Of a DNA stretch of 64,000 nucleotides, positions 37,075-48,938 are shown piece after piece; position 1 is the first letter of the stretch; every line of letters starts with the position of its first letter. The position numbers were made by a program, and so were the translations under genes. The stretch comes from Ganoderma boninense (Eukaryota; Basidiomycota; Agaricomycetes; Polyporales; Polyporaceae), in the NCBI GenBank assembly GCA_002900995.3, contig CM035312.1, positions 2,011,653 to 2,075,652 on the forward strand, read 5' to 3'. Below the pieces are notes generated by a model that made no database searches, was not told the DNA's origin, and saw only the letters and a program-made list of their open reading frames with translations.

Positions 37075-37638
37075 ATGTGCCACTACGAAGTTCCAGTGAT
37101 CCAGTGGCTGGTCTGCGGCCACGTTCGAACTGTCTCCGCGGTACGAAGATACTGCGACGTCCAGCAAGCCCTACCCGCGCCAGCAAGCTCTCGCGTTCTC
37201 CTGGAGCCGTGCACGACACCGGTGTACTTCGCACGCACAGTTTGCTTTGAAACCCTATGTCCAAGTTGCGAATGGGCTACGTATAATTGTCGCCTGGAAC
37301 AAGCCATCGCCCATCACGGGCCCGAGGTAGCTCCCCTTGTCCCGAAGCCACCATATCTGATTCCTTTATACAGGGTCTGCGCCCAGCCAGAGCAGTCCGG
37401 ATTCATTGGTTTAGGCCCGACTCCACGGGAGTTCGTCGACGACTTGCGCAAGAACGGGGCCTACCGGATCGCAGAGTGGGTGCTGCTCCAGATGCGGTTC
37501 CGGTACGAGACAGTTCAGAGGAACACTTTGTGCGCGATGGAGGGCGCGGCCATCGACAATATGCCTCCTGGGTGGTTGGAGAGGACAAGCCCGCGCTTGG
37601 CGGTCCCGCTGAGGACCCCGGTTAGCCGAGGGGCTTGA
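37075..37638 (+). CDS. Cys-rich hypothetical protein, single exon
   Basis: A 187-residue intronless protein with no family I can name. The N-terminal third has evenly spaced Cys and His: MCHYEVPVIQWLVCGHVRTV, RYCDVQ, LEPC, VCFETLCPSCEWATYNC. These suggest a small metal-binding fold. Similar short 'MCxY…CGH' proteins are common as uncharacterised genes in filamentous fungi. The C-terminal part is Pro/Arg-rich (MPPGWLERTSPRLAVPLRTP). A good TATA box upstream and AT-richer flanks support it as a real gene. There is no signal peptide or membrane helix. Confidence 0.65.
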   Translation: MCHYEVPVIQWLVCGHVRTVSAVRRYCDVQQALPAPASSRVLLEPCTTPVYFARTVCFETLCPSCEWATYNCRLEQAIAHHGPEVAPLVPKPPYLIPLYRVCAQPEQSGFIGLGPTPREFVDDLRKNGAYRIAEWVLLQMRFRYETVQRNTLCAMEGAAIDNMPPGWLERTSPRLAVPLRTPVSRGA

Positions 37639-38583
37639 AACGGACGGACGGAGTCAGGACCGGCCAGAGCGGCGCGGATTGGGAGAGGGTTGGGGAGGTT
37701 GATATCGCGAATTGACGGTCAGTCACTATTTCGACTTGGCGTTGCAGAGATGGATTATCCTGACCACCCTTTGATCTATGTGTTCAGTGTGCCGTCGCAG
37801 TATTGGTGGTGGTACTTACGGGTAATGAGTTCCCGTGGGAAGTAAGAGGATGACCGGGAGTGTGAGTGTGCGATCTACGCTTGTAGGTCGAGTTAACGCT
37901 TATCGGAGGGTCCTCGCGTGCCGCATACGCTAGCAGACCGGTAGCTATGGGTTCTTCCTGGAAAGCGATAAGCACTGTGCCTATCGCTGGGACATTCAGT
38001 TCTGTGTCGAGCATCGCGATTGTATATTTTTCTGCTCACCTACAAGGTGGCATCTGAGTGGCATACATTATATGCCCTCGTAAACTGGACGTTGGTTCGT
38101 TTGAGACTAGTCGCCTTGCGTGTGGAGGACCCACGTTATGTCGGCGAGCTTGAGATCTGCACTACAGCGCCCAAGGCACTTCCATTCATTCCCCGGCGCG
38201 CTTTGCGCCGTGGACTCGGGTCGAGTCGCGTGCTCTGTCGAATGCGTACTGATTGCACTGTGGTGGAAGACTTGGCTTGTGAGTGGGGTATATATTTTCT
38301 GCGTATGTTCTAGTCTGATGACCTTTCCATCCACTGCTTAGAGATAAGTAGTCGCGGACGCGAACCTCTTATCATGCCGTCATTCGCTCGTCCGGATAGC
38401 GGGTGATCCTTTTGCGTTATGGCGCCCCCAAGCAAGCTTCACACCCATATATGATTCGCGGGATGCCATACCCAGTGGTCGACGAGCACACGGTATTTGG
38501 TCACCGAGCTTCTTCCTCTTCCAATTGCTGGCTTGCCTCCGGCATCGGTCTTGTTCACTCTCTCGCTCATCCAGCCAACGACG
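37639..38583. other. Intergenic region before OPT
   Basis: Some 945 bases without a supported gene. Several short frames exist on both strands but none has exon-like boundaries or a recognisable motif. The last 150 bases probably hold the OPT promoter. Confidence 0.45.
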
Positions 38584-41500
38584 ATGGGTGCGCACACTGG
38601 CGTTGCCCCTCCAGCGGCGTCGGACTTGGCCATGCTGAGTCTCTGAGCTCAACGGAGAAAGATCCTGGCCTCCAGGATGTGAAGGAGAAGGCTGATGTTG
38701 AGTCGTTCGGAGTCAGTCACGAGGATGTCGACGAGACTATAATCAAGAACGATGAGGACGTTGCATTGGAGGTGCGTTTCGTTGTCTCACTCCCCATGTA
38801 TGTAGGTATTCACCTGGCGTTCGCTCCTTGCTGCATAGGTCATCTCGACCGACGACGACCCTACCCTGCCTGTCTTTACGTTGAGGACGGTGTTCTTGGG
38901 CGTTGGCCTCTCTGCCTTCACCTCGGTGCTTGCGACGATATATACGTTCAAACCTCAAGTGAGTCTGCCCTACACCCTGCAGCTCCCTTCACTCTGACCC
39001 CGACGCTGTAGAACGCGACTGTATCCCAACTGTTTTGTTTGATTATTGCCTACCTATTAGGCACAGCGATGCACAGTGAGTCTTTCCCCTCTTGATTTTG
39101 CGTTTCCGCCCTGAATCCTAGTGCTTCTTCCTAGGCATGATGCCGACGACTGGGTATTGGCGCTACCTAAATCCAGGGCCATTTAACATCAAGGGTGTGC
39201 TGCTATCGCCTCTGTGTGCTCCGCCGTTTTCTCTGATAACCGTTGTAGAGCACACAGCCATCGTAATTATGGCGTCGACGGCTTCTACCGTGGCGGTGGC
39301 TATGGAGGTCATCGCCGCTCTAGGTACAGAATTGCCCACCCTAGTCGCTGACATATATTGAGAGGTCTTCTAGATTTATTCTACAATATCAAGTTGAATC
39401 CAGCGTTGGCCATCTTCCAGATCTTCGCCAGCCAGATGATCGGTTATGGAATCGCAGGTCTTCGTAAGCGCCCTTACACCCCGCTTCTTCAATGCGATGC
39501 TGACAACGTTCTAGTTCGCAACCTCCTGGTCTACCCGACGTAGTAAGTCACATGTTATTACGTGTCGTAGGCAGTCGATTAACCATGGTCCTGAATAGCG
39601 CTTTCTACCCAACATATATCTCGGTCGTGAACTTGCTCCAAAGTTTGCACTTCGGTGGGGTACTAAACCACAAGAAACGGTATGTCATTGTTTCGGACTG
39701 GCATAAGAGTCTATTTCTGAATATATTCGTGAACAGTCGCTACTTCTGGATGGTGTTCACCGCGATCTTCCTCTGGGAGTGGTGCGTAGCTGGCCTCAGA
39801 AGTCAAGCCAGGTCCAAGACTCATGATCACGTCCAGGATTCCCCAGTATCCGTTCCCACTCCTAACCGCCATCTCCATCATTTGCCTGGTAGACAACGGC
39901 CGGCACACCTTCGTCAGAAACCTATTCGGTGCGGGCTCGAGCAACGAGGGCATCGGTCTTTTCAGTTTCGGCACCAGCTGGACTCTCATTACTCAGGGCA
40001 ACCCACTGGTTTGGCCGCTTCGTACTCGTACGTGGTGTTCTACCCCGGTTCTGTGTACCCTGCTATGAATGACGCTGAACATAACGCCTCAGAGGTCAAC
40101 TCGTACAGTAAGTCTTGGTTTTCCGCCGAGTTCCTCACCTGTCTTACCTTTTGATCGCAGTCGGCATGGCGTTGGGATATATCGTCTTGACCGCCTGTTA
40201 CTACAATAACGTCTTCAACGGCCGCGACATCCTCTGGATGTCGCAATCTCTCTTCAACAACGAGGGCGGATCGTACAATCAGTCCGCCATCCTCACACCG
40301 GAAAATACGCTTGACTCGAGCAAGCTCGCTTCTGTCGGTCTGCCGCGGTACACGACGACCTACGCCATCTCGCAGATGTGCTACAACTTCAGTCTTGGGG
40401 CTGCTATCGTTCATGTTCTGCTTTGGAACTGGCGCGAGCTCTCCAGGGCGTTTGGGAAGATGCGCTTCTTGAAATCGTCGCAAGACATCGATGACCCCCA
40501 TTATCAAGGTGCGCACCAGGTGAATGGCGACATTATCTTTGCTGACGCAGAGATGTCACGGTCAGCGATGAAGAAGTACAAGGAAGTCCCGCAATGGTGG
40601 TATCTCGTACTGCTCGTTGGCGCCCTTGTGATTGGCATAGGCTGTAGCGTACGTGGTGGTGCCGCTGTCATCATCTGATCTAATTGGTGCGCCCCATGCA
40701 GTACAACAAGGGCGACTGGTTACTCCCCGCTTGGAGCGTAATCCTGTTCACTATCATTAGCGGCTTTATCGCGATCTGCATTGGGTTCAGTATGTCTTCG
40801 TTCCTCACGACGTTGGACATCCGTTGATGACAACCCATGCTGCCAGTCGCCGCAACGACAGGTTTCAGCATTCAAATCAAACACGCTATGAACATTCTCT
40901 CTGCGTTCGTCCACCCCGGGCAGCCTGTGTACGTTTACCTCCGTCAGCATAATTGTTTAGATCCTTCTCATCTTCCATGCCCGATGTCATACAGCGCAGT
41001 CATGTACGTCAATCTGTACGGTAACAGCACGGCGTACCAGTGCCTGTACATGCTTCAAGATCTCAAGCTCGGCCAGTATACCAAGCTGCCTCCGCGCGCG
41101 ACCTTCGCCGCGCAGATGGCTGGGTCCATCATCGGGTCAATATTCAACTACACAAGTAGGTTTTCTCCCACAAGCCTGTGGGTCGAACAGAACCTAACCT
41201 GACTTCAAATTAGTGATGATCAGCATTGTCAACAACAACCGTGCGGCCCTCATCGACCCAGTGGGCACTCGTGTGGTCCGTGCATCCTGTTCTTTGCATA
41301 CAGCTCCCCGAACGCTGACGAAAATCCTCGCAGTGGAGCGGCTGGATCATCCAAGGCTACAACTCCTCGTCGGTCGCGTTGGGCGCGTTCGGCAAAGAGC
41401 TCTTCACCTACGGGAAGCCCTACTACCTCATCGGGTTCGCCTTCTTCATCGGGCTCTCCTTCCCGATCCCCTTCTGGCTCGCGCACAAGCTCGCGAAGCC

Positions 41501-41902
41501 GGGCTCGTGGGTCGCGCGCGCGGCCGAGTTCGTCAACACGCCCATCATCTCGCTCTACATCGGCTACCTCCCGTACTCGGTCAACGGGCAGTGGTGGTCG
41601 TGCCTCGTGATCGGGTTCCTCTCGCAGTGGTGGGCGCGCACGCGCCGCCCCAAGTGGTTCAAGAAGTACAACTACCTGACCTCGGCCGCGCTCGATGGCG
41701 GGAGCCAGGTCATCCTGTTCATCCTGAGCTTCGCGGTGTTTGGCGCGAGCGGGAATGCTGTCGAGTTCCCCAACTGGTGAGTGTGTTCACTTGATGCGCG
41801 CGCGCTTTCGCGAGCCACGAACAGATGCTGACGGTGGCGCGACACAGGTGGGGCAATCCCGCGAACCTGTCCGTGGACAGATGCGCCTTAACGGATGGTT
41901 GA
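38584..41902 (+). CDS. Small oligopeptide transporter, OPT family
   Basis: Proton-coupled importer of short peptides, OPT family (PF03169). ATG 38584 gives MGAHTGVAPPAASDLA, then one base out of frame comes HAESLSSTEKD, SHEDVDETIIKNDEDVALE, VISTDDDPTLPVFTLR. Signature segments follow in many small exons: GLSAFTSVLATIYTFKPQ, YLLGTAMH, the family core YWRYLNPGPFNIKEHT, MASTASTVAVAMEVIAALD, LYYN-like LDLFYNIKLNPALAIFQI, YAFYPTYISVVNLLQSLHF, NHKKRRYFWMVF, QGNPLVWPL, ACYYNNVFNG, LPRYTTTYAISQMCYNFSLG, KYKEVPQWWYL, HPGQP, AVMYVNLYGNSTAYQ, LKLGQYTKLPPRATFAAQM and GGSQVILFILSFAVFGASG. The last exon ends at the stop 41900-41902. Over ten introns. Its 3' end is 46 bases from the convergent HDAC gene. 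The 5' frame break is probably a sequence error. Confidence 0.88.
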
Positions 41903-41948
41903 TCAAAGGATCGGTGGAAGATGGCTGTACTGTACAAGCTGTAGATTA

Positions 41949-43542
41949 TTATGTTACGGGTTTCTGCACCCGCTGTAGAATCGTGTCCGCAACCTGTGCG
42001 AATACTTCCTCGACATGCGCGAGGTATGCGTCTGTGTTCTGGTCTTGGATGTTTCCAGGTGGGACGTCGAGCGTGAACGATGGTGCGTAGAGCGGAAACG
42101 CTCCGTGATCGGGTATGTCAGCTTCGGGTGAAAGAGGACGACCAAGCTATGGAATGAGATCGTCGGTTAGCGTAGCACACCGCACAAGAAGCACTTCTGC
42201 GTACCACGACAGAAGTGAGGTACGTCCATGCTCGCGCGACGTTGGGAGAGTTATAGCCGCCTAGAGTGACACGATTGACATGATTAAGCATTTCGATAGC
42301 ACGATCAGACGCGAAGGTCGTACCGCCTCCCAGTAACAGCGTCTTGGACTGCCAATGGCATATTTGGTTGACACACCATCCCATGCTCCCTTCTCCAGCC
42401 AAGGACCAGTTCCATGTTGCGTACGGATCGCCGGCAAGTCCGTCCGCACCGCACTGCACTACGACGTAGTGGGGTTGAAACGCATCTTTGACGCGCTCGA
42501 CTAGCGGCCAAATACGATGGAAAGTCTTGTTAGATGCGCCTCGTTCCAAGGGTAGACACAGCGTGAATGGGTCGAAGTCAGGGTCGGAGGGGTTCGTCAA
42601 CGAGGCAAGCGGTGACGCGGGGAAGAAACCAGGGGCAGTATGGTGGATAGAGAAGGTAAGCACTTGAGGGTACGGCGATCCGGCTGAGGACCCAAGGAAA
42701 GCTTCGGAAACTCCATCCGAGAAATGCAAGTCGAAATCGAGGTACATCACTCGAGGCTTCAGTAGTGGTCTCTCCACCGTCCCTGCCAGTGTACGCTTCA
42801 GGATGAGAATAGCGAGGACGCAGTCGGCCACGTAGCAAAAGCCTGATGCTCGTGCCTTTTGAGCATGATGTCTGTCGACAGTGTCAGGATGGGGACAATT
42901 GTCAGGAGCTGGAGTTAGACCTGCCACCATCCCAGCAGATAGAGATGTCCGATGTGTCTTCTTTCAAAGCTTTTGCAGCTGTACGAGGGTAAAATGATAG
43001 ATACAATAAGAATCAGAGACATGGGAAGTGTATGGCATCTACCTGCCAATGTTGCTCCCGCCACAAACCGGACATAGTCTGGCAAATGAGGAAAGGTCGG
43101 ACAGTCCTGAACGAAGCGTTTTTTGGAATCAGAGCCATCCATTGGCACATGTAGAAGCAGAGAGATGACATACCTCCTCTAGTCCATATTCTGTTTGATG
43201 GACATCGTCCGTAACGCCATCAACCTCACCTCTCAGTAGGCGTTCCAGATAATCGCGGTCATGGTAAGCAGAAAGGTCTCTAAACTGTGCAGGTGAGGGT
43301 CGCAATGGCTGCAACGTGACAGTTGGGTCATCTTCTTTGGGCTCAAGCAATCCAAATCCCTGTACGAGTTTATGCACGAGGAATGAACGATTTCGATTGG
43401 ATGGTAGCTGAGAAGATATCTGCAATATCGGTGTGTCTCAGTTCGTGACCTTATCCGTAATGAGCCAAGGACAGGAACCCACCTTGACTAATTCGTTGGA
43501 TACAACGTATACCACCCTTCTTATACTCTGCGGTTCTTGCAT
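41949..43542 (-). CDS. Class I histone deacetylase, HOS1/HDAC8-like
   Basis: A zinc-dependent deacetylase. MQEPQSIRRVVYVVSNELVK begins at 43542, and an intron joins ISSQLPSNRNRSFLVHKLV. The second segment has FRDLSAYHDRDYLERLLRG and DYVRFVAGATL. The catalytic part reads RHHAQKARASGFCYVADCVL (paired active-site His), MYLDFDLHFSDGVSEAFL (Asp-x-His zinc ligands), FSIHHTAPGFFP, YVVVQCGADGLAGDP (third zinc Asp) and LLLGGGGYNSPNVARAW across a small intron (catalytic Tyr). The last exon ends in QKPVT at 41949. The Zn ligands and catalytic residues are all present, so an active enzyme is expected. Short length and few extra domains fit the HOS1/HDAC8 branch rather than RPD3. Confidence 0.88.
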
Positions 43543-45108
43543 AGTGTCGAGAAAGCGAAGGGTTACTTCGTTCCTGTCTTCTTTAGACGAGTGCCTGGTT
43601 CACGTTCAAGTTGAACGGCCCGGGCGTTACTGCCGGGCCTACACTTTTTAAGTTCCGCTCTAATAGCAAACCTCGGAGTCGAAAGAGACTTGTATGTATT
43701 TCAAGCCCAGTTTACCGACCCTGCAAACTGTTCAAGTTGAGTCGCGTGGCCGAATCCCGGTCTCGGCCGAGATACGGAAGCACTGCAGGTCACCGAGTCC
43801 AAGTTCCGTTGGCATACTTTAACTTATCCTGCTCTGCGCCTGCTTATCGGGAGAAACACTCTCGTCTCAAAACTGCGCCCTCCCGCGCAAACCAGACATA
43901 TGGCAACTTCGAATAAAGATTTCAATTTGGAGTCTAGCACATCCGATGTGTCCTATCTTCTTACCTGAAGACCAAGAACTGAGCAGTATCACCCTCGGTC
44001 CCTACGTCTTCAAAGTGAGTCCTTATATACTGATGGACATACCTTTCTTGTTGCTCGCCCATGTGTATACCCGACACTTGCGTGAGACGCTTTGTCTCAG
44101 GACGTGACACGTCAAATCCGGATCCTGCCTATGAGGCCACACGTGCAAGTGGGACGAGACAACAAATTTTTTGTCCAAGACATTGCAAGCTCGCGGCGGC
44201 GAACTGTTTTTCTGGTGAGAAGATTTCGTGTTTAGTGTAGCCTGATGTTTGTTCGTGGCGCATGGCTAAGTGACCTCGCGGCCGTGGGCTGTCAGCCCAC
44301 GTCCATGAAGTCACTGAAGCGCATTCGTGCACGGACATGACTTCGTTGGATATCCTCTTTGGCGTACCTGCTTTGAGCTCGAGTGTTCATGAGAAAGGCC
44401 ATGTGATGGACAAAGCGATCCGCAACTTCTCTCACCGTTCGGGACCAAGCTGCGAGACACTCCGCACAATGAGAGCGAGCCCCGTAATTTACAGCCTAGA
44501 CTACAGGAGAAGCAAGACAGGCCATTTTCCATTTGTTAGTCCGAATTTATCTCAGCGACTTACCTATGCAGACGATTGGGTCATCAGCTAGATAATTCGG
44601 CGGTTGTCTTGGAAGAAGAGGTGTGGACCTTGAGAGGTAGGGAGAATGAGTTCTCGCGCGTGTAACACAATTGATACCACTTAACTCCAGAATGAACATC
44701 GGAATGGAGTATTCACTGTCCTGCGGCGCGCAGTTTCAGTCATCATTTGAGAGGAGAAGGGGCTGATGGTTGAAAAGCAGCACGTACAGCAGTGGGTAGC
44801 AGGCGGATTAAGATTATGACGTTGTTGGGAAGAGGAGGGCAATGAACAATTACCCGGAAGGACTGCTGAACACCGGTATTGGTCATAAGGTGCGCCCTAA
44901 TCGATTGTTCTTTGTCTGGCCGATTTTGTTGAATAACGGTGTTCCCATACAAGCTCTTTCCAATTCCAGCTATAGCGCTCATTCTCCTCACCTTCAACCG
45001 TACTTCTGTTGAACACCTCAACTCTTCCTCCACGTCCGTCACAGGCTCAACCACCACCTACTCCCGTCGCTGCACTACCTTCAGCTCATCAACGTGCAAT
45101 ATTGAACC
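43543..45108. other. Divergent spacer between HDAC and zinc-finger gene 1
   Basis: About 1.57 kb with no supported gene. It holds two small inverted repeats (44083-44099 and 44283-44301) and a repeated GTTCAAGTTGA word (near 43603 and 43730). Short open frames do not resemble known proteins. Confidence 0.45.
44283..44301. repeat. 19-bp inverted repeat, 9-bp arms
   Basis: CGTGGGCTG, one T, CAGCCCACG: a perfect palindrome with a single central base. It could be a dimeric transcription factor site in the divergent promoter region, or chance. Confidence 0.35.
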
Positions 45109-46651
45109 ATGTCCAGCTTCAACCACACATTGTACTTCTACGCTACCTCCCCGTTCGACCACTCACGTGAGGCGTTCGACCCAGCATCTGCTCCAGTAGC
45201 TGTGAGTATCATCGGCCTCTTTGCTTGCTCTGATGTTTGGAGCCTTCCGAGCGTGCACTTACAAGTTGGAGAAGGTGAATGACGCGACTGACACGAAAAC
45301 CAACCACCTGACGCGGACATCGTCTCTCACCGACATCCGAAACTTGCCTGGGCCTTCGGCAACGACGACTCACAACACACCATCCTCGCCGCCATACCTG
45401 CCGGACTTCGATCTTTGGGACGAAAACGCCTTTCCACCCATCGACCTGCCTCTTCCCGACCCCCCCGTCGCATCTCAACCACAGGCATATTTAAATACTA
45501 GGTTGCAGCCTCCGTATGCTAGCTCTTCCGAGGGGGCAGAGGACCATGTGGAGCGTGGTGAGTTCTTTGTACGCTTTGAACCACTGGACCGTGTGTTTAG
45601 GACGACTCTTTTCTCGCTAGGCAATCTATCCGTCCAAGTTCCCGGTCCATCTGACCAACGCGGAATTTGGGAGGTCTCACCTGTGAGCATAGATGCAGAC
45701 GAAGGTGGTCGTATCTTGGCCGAGGTCACGTATCTCAGGCCTTCAGAGTCGCCGCTTGAGCCCGACTTCCTCGGAGAGTCGGAATATGCGCGTGCACGCA
45801 GACAACTAGAGGTACGTCCATTAAATTTATGCGCTATCTATTTTCAACGCTTATAATTTCGTAGTTCCAGCAGCCACCCTCCGAGCCTCGTCCATACTCC
45901 CCTGCTCGTCCGTCCGTCCGTATCCGAGCACGCTCCGCCGAACGCGCCACTGCGGCGTCGAGCTCATCCGAGGGTGATACTGTGGCAGAGCTTCCCCGTC
46001 GATCACAACGGGAGAAGCGACCGACGCCACCCTCGGATGAAGGCACCCGGACGACTGCTTCCACCTCGAGCAAGGGGAAAGGCAAGAGTGTCGCCCGAGA
46101 ACCTGTCCCCAAGTCAACTCCCTCAGCGGTCTCTGGCAAGCCCAAGCGGAAGCGCGAAGCCTCAGATGACGTCTCTGCTGTCGCGGAGGCTGTCGCGGAG
46201 GCCGTCCCAGCGCCACCCCCTGCTCTCAAAAAGAAGAAGCTGACGACAGAGCAGGTAGAGGAGATGATGGTGCTGCTGGAGCGCCTCCCCGAGGAGTGTG
46301 GATGTGGGGGTCGGTTTGAGGAGCAGACGGTCGCGAAGATCCTCGAACACTTCGCCGGCCACTACAGTGACGGTGAGAAGTCAAAGGGGACGCTGCGGTG
46401 TCGCTGGGGAGAGTGTAAGGAGGTGCACACGTACGCCGAGCTCGTCCGGCACGTCAAGGGCGAACACCTTCATGCCAGGTGGCCATGCCCCAACTGTGGA
46501 GTGAAGTACACGCGGCCGAACGGCGTGACACGCCACCAAAACTCGGAAACCGCTTGCGTGAGTGGTGGCTTCTCCTGTTTCTCGTTCGCGATCTGACCTC
46601 GCGTTTCTCCAGTTGAAGAACCAGGCGGCAGCGGCAGCGGCGGCGGTTTAG
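45109..46651 (+). CDS. Zinc-finger protein 1 (C2H2, C2H2, C2HC)
   Basis: Likely a nuclear DNA-binding protein of 456 residues from four exons (45109-45201, 45266-45811, 45865-46557, 46613-46651). The N-terminal two thirds is Pro/Ser-rich with a central segment (RGEFFVRFEPLDRVFRTTLF) that may fold. A basic stretch follows (PRRSQREKRPTPPS, KPKRKREAS, PALKKKKLTT), a likely NLS. The C-terminus has three fingers: C-x1-C-x14-H-x3-H, CRWGECKEVHTYAELVRHVKGEH (split here in words: C-x4-C-x11-H-x4-H) and C-x2-C-x12-H-x6-C. The final intron follows directly after the last Cys codon, as in the 51-kb gene. Paralogous to the genes at 51 and 57-59 kb. Targets unknown. Confidence 0.78.
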
Positions 46652-46813
46652 GCGGAGGTCCGGACGTGATGGATATGTGGGAGCCTTGGGCGCATGGCGC
46701 GCGCGACAGCATTTGGTGTATTGTACTGTACGGATTTGGTGGGGTAATGTGTTACGTAGCTGGCGCGTTCGTAGGCGTCGAAGTCGGTGGTGCTAGCGAA
46801 TGAAATCCACGAA

Positions 46814-47894
46814 TTATGTTGTTTTCATAGCGGAGGACGGGATGAGGAGCATCCCTTGCGTTTCCTCGGCCGAGAATCGAGCGCGCTCGGGAGCACAGGA
46901 GGAAGAGCCGGAGGGCGCGTCCGCGGAGTCGTCTGAGAGGTCAGACGGAGTCGGAGACGGGGACCTCGCGTTTGGCCAACGCGCTCTTGGAAGGGGCGGA
47001 GCCATGGGGTTCGCGGGCGACGGCCTTTCTCTTTCCCTTGACTTTCTTCGGTGACGCTGACGGAGGAGGGGGCGTGAACGGCGTGGGGCGAGTGCGGACG
47101 CGAGTGGAGCGTCTCCTGGGAGACGTCCTCGGTGGCCTACGCAATAACGTTCGTCATCGGGCCACAGCAACAATCAAGACACAAAGCGCACCTTGTCGCC
47201 GGCCACGCCCTCATCCGAGCTGTCGTCGCCCTTCGACTCAGCATCTGGTGCCTCCTCCTCGAATGCCTCTTCGCCCGACTCGGACGGAATGCCTTCTGCG
47301 TCGTCGCCGTCGTCCTCGTCGCAGGGCAGCTCCTCGAAGGGCTCCGAGCCCACCTCCTCACCGTCGTCCTCCGACAGGACCGAACCCTCCTCCCTCTCCG
47401 AACCGCCGTACAGAACGGCATCGTCGAACTCAGAGCCGAAGCTCGTGTCGATCCGCTGCAGTGCCCGCAACGTACTGCTCTGTGAAGTGGTCCGCGAGGG
47501 ACCGGCGGTGGGAGGTCGGGCGTCGAGCACCTGAGGTGTGCTCTCCCGACGGCTATGAGCCATGGGCATGTTCTCCTCGTCGTCGAAGAACAAGCCCCGG
47601 AGAGGAGCCTCAGGCGCGGGCTGTTCAGCGCCGCTCGACGCCGGCACGCCAACCGCGAGGTTCAGGACGTCGTGGAGGGGACTGGGGTTGGGGTCGCAGG
47701 AAGGGGCTCGTTGACGCGGTCCTGCGCGAAGGAATGTTATGGGTCGAGTCGCACAATGAAGGGGAAGATATGCTGCGTACCACAGCCGGTGACTTGTCGT
47801 CATGGCTCTCGCTGTCGTCGTCGCGAGTGTCTTTTTCGTAGGCCGCAAAGTCGAAGACCTGAGAAAAAGAGATGGCGCGGAGAGGGGAAGGCAT
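46814..47894 (-). pseudogene. Truncated inverted copy of zinc-finger gene 2
   Basis: Reading from 47894, the first 31 codons (MPSPLRAISFSQVFDFAAYE and on) match the start of the 51.5-kb gene, and even the leader is similar (TTTCACGCC, CTGTAGATAT). The frame is lost near 47700 and the rest continues in a second frame (LRALQRIDTSFGSEFDD, EPFEELPCDEDDGDDAEG, GEEAFEEEAP). A stop (TGA) interrupts the segment before WPDDERYCVGHRGRLPG. The Pro-rich and KKVKGK region follows in yet another frame. The three fingers are absent. It lies 160 bases from the end of zinc-finger gene 1. This is a decayed paralog. Confidence 0.75.
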
Positions 47895-48186
47895 CGTAGA
47901 AAGAAGGGAAGAGATTGAAAATCATATCTACAGCTGGCGTGAAACGCAATGGTCCATCGGCGCGCGCGATGCGACCACAGAACCCCAGCTGTCGCTTCGA
48001 CGGAGGCCGGGGTGTACATTCGCTACGTCGGAATGGGGGCTGAAAGACTGGGTGAACGCCGGCAGCCTGATTGGACTGCCAGGGAGGGGTGTCTCGATAT
48101 ACGGGGAAGGTAGCAGATCCCTTCTGGGGTGGCCTGCAATCGGGAGTGCGATCAGTAGCTATAATCGCAACACGACATAAGCTTGC

Positions 48187-48938
48187 TCACGCTGCGGGGA
48201 TAATAGGTGCGGCCACAGGTGTCTGCGGGTCGTCGTTCTCGAAGGCAACCTCAGGAACTTCTTCCTCGACGTTCTCATGGTCCTCCGGCTTGGAACCGGC
48301 GTAGGCGGCTACTAGGTCCTCCAGATCTTCGTCGGAATTGAACCACTCAGCGTCGTCTTCATCTTCGGATTGTGGCTCGGGGCTTGGGCACTCGTCTTCC
48401 ACAGAGAAGCGAGATGTGGAAGAGGGGTCCACCTCGGTGGCGCGAGATTTGACGGGCGAGGGAGCAGCATGAAGGACGTTACTGACGTCCCTCCCGAATT
48501 CCGCGCGAGTCGACCGGAGGGGATCGGCTGCCTTCATGATTGAAGGCCCGTCCTCCAGCCAGTCCTCCCCCAGCGCCCACGGATCATCGTAGCCCATGAA
48601 ACCCCACCCGTCCTCTCCGAGCGAGGTGTCGTAGATCGGACCCTTGGAGTTCGTCAGAAAAGGGACCGATCGCACATACCAAAACTCAAGTGCACACTCA
48701 CCTCGGGGTCGAACTCTAGCGCTCTTTCGGTACTGCCAGTGGCCGGAGCGTTGCGCAATAACGCGTCGGGTGGCCCATAATTGGTGAATATGACAGATAG
48801 TCGTGGCCGGTTGAGATGAGATGAGAAGCATCCTTGTAGGACCGTAGACTGGTGAGCGAGGAATGACGAGGTGGCAGATGGGGGCGCAAGCCTGAGAAGG
48901 GAGCAGTCGGCCTCGCACTGAGCTAAGGTGAAGCGCAT
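48187..48938 (-). CDS. Truncated paralog of zinc-finger gene 3, fingers missing
   Basis: The start MRFTLAQCEADCSLLRLAPP at 48938 is unlike the 59-kb gene, but from ERALEFDPE| onward the two run in parallel: a short intron with a GTGAGT donor, then GPIYDTSLGEDGWGFMGYDD, PWALGEDWLEDGPSIMKAAD, PLRSTRAEFGRDVSNVLHAA, SRFSVEDECPSPEPQSEDED and EDLEDLVAAYAGSKPEDHEN. It stops at 48187 after APIIPAA, where the 58-kb gene goes into an Asp-rich tract and then the fingers. The frame is open across both exons. It could make an acidic protein that no longer binds DNA, or be a recent relic. Confidence 0.6.
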
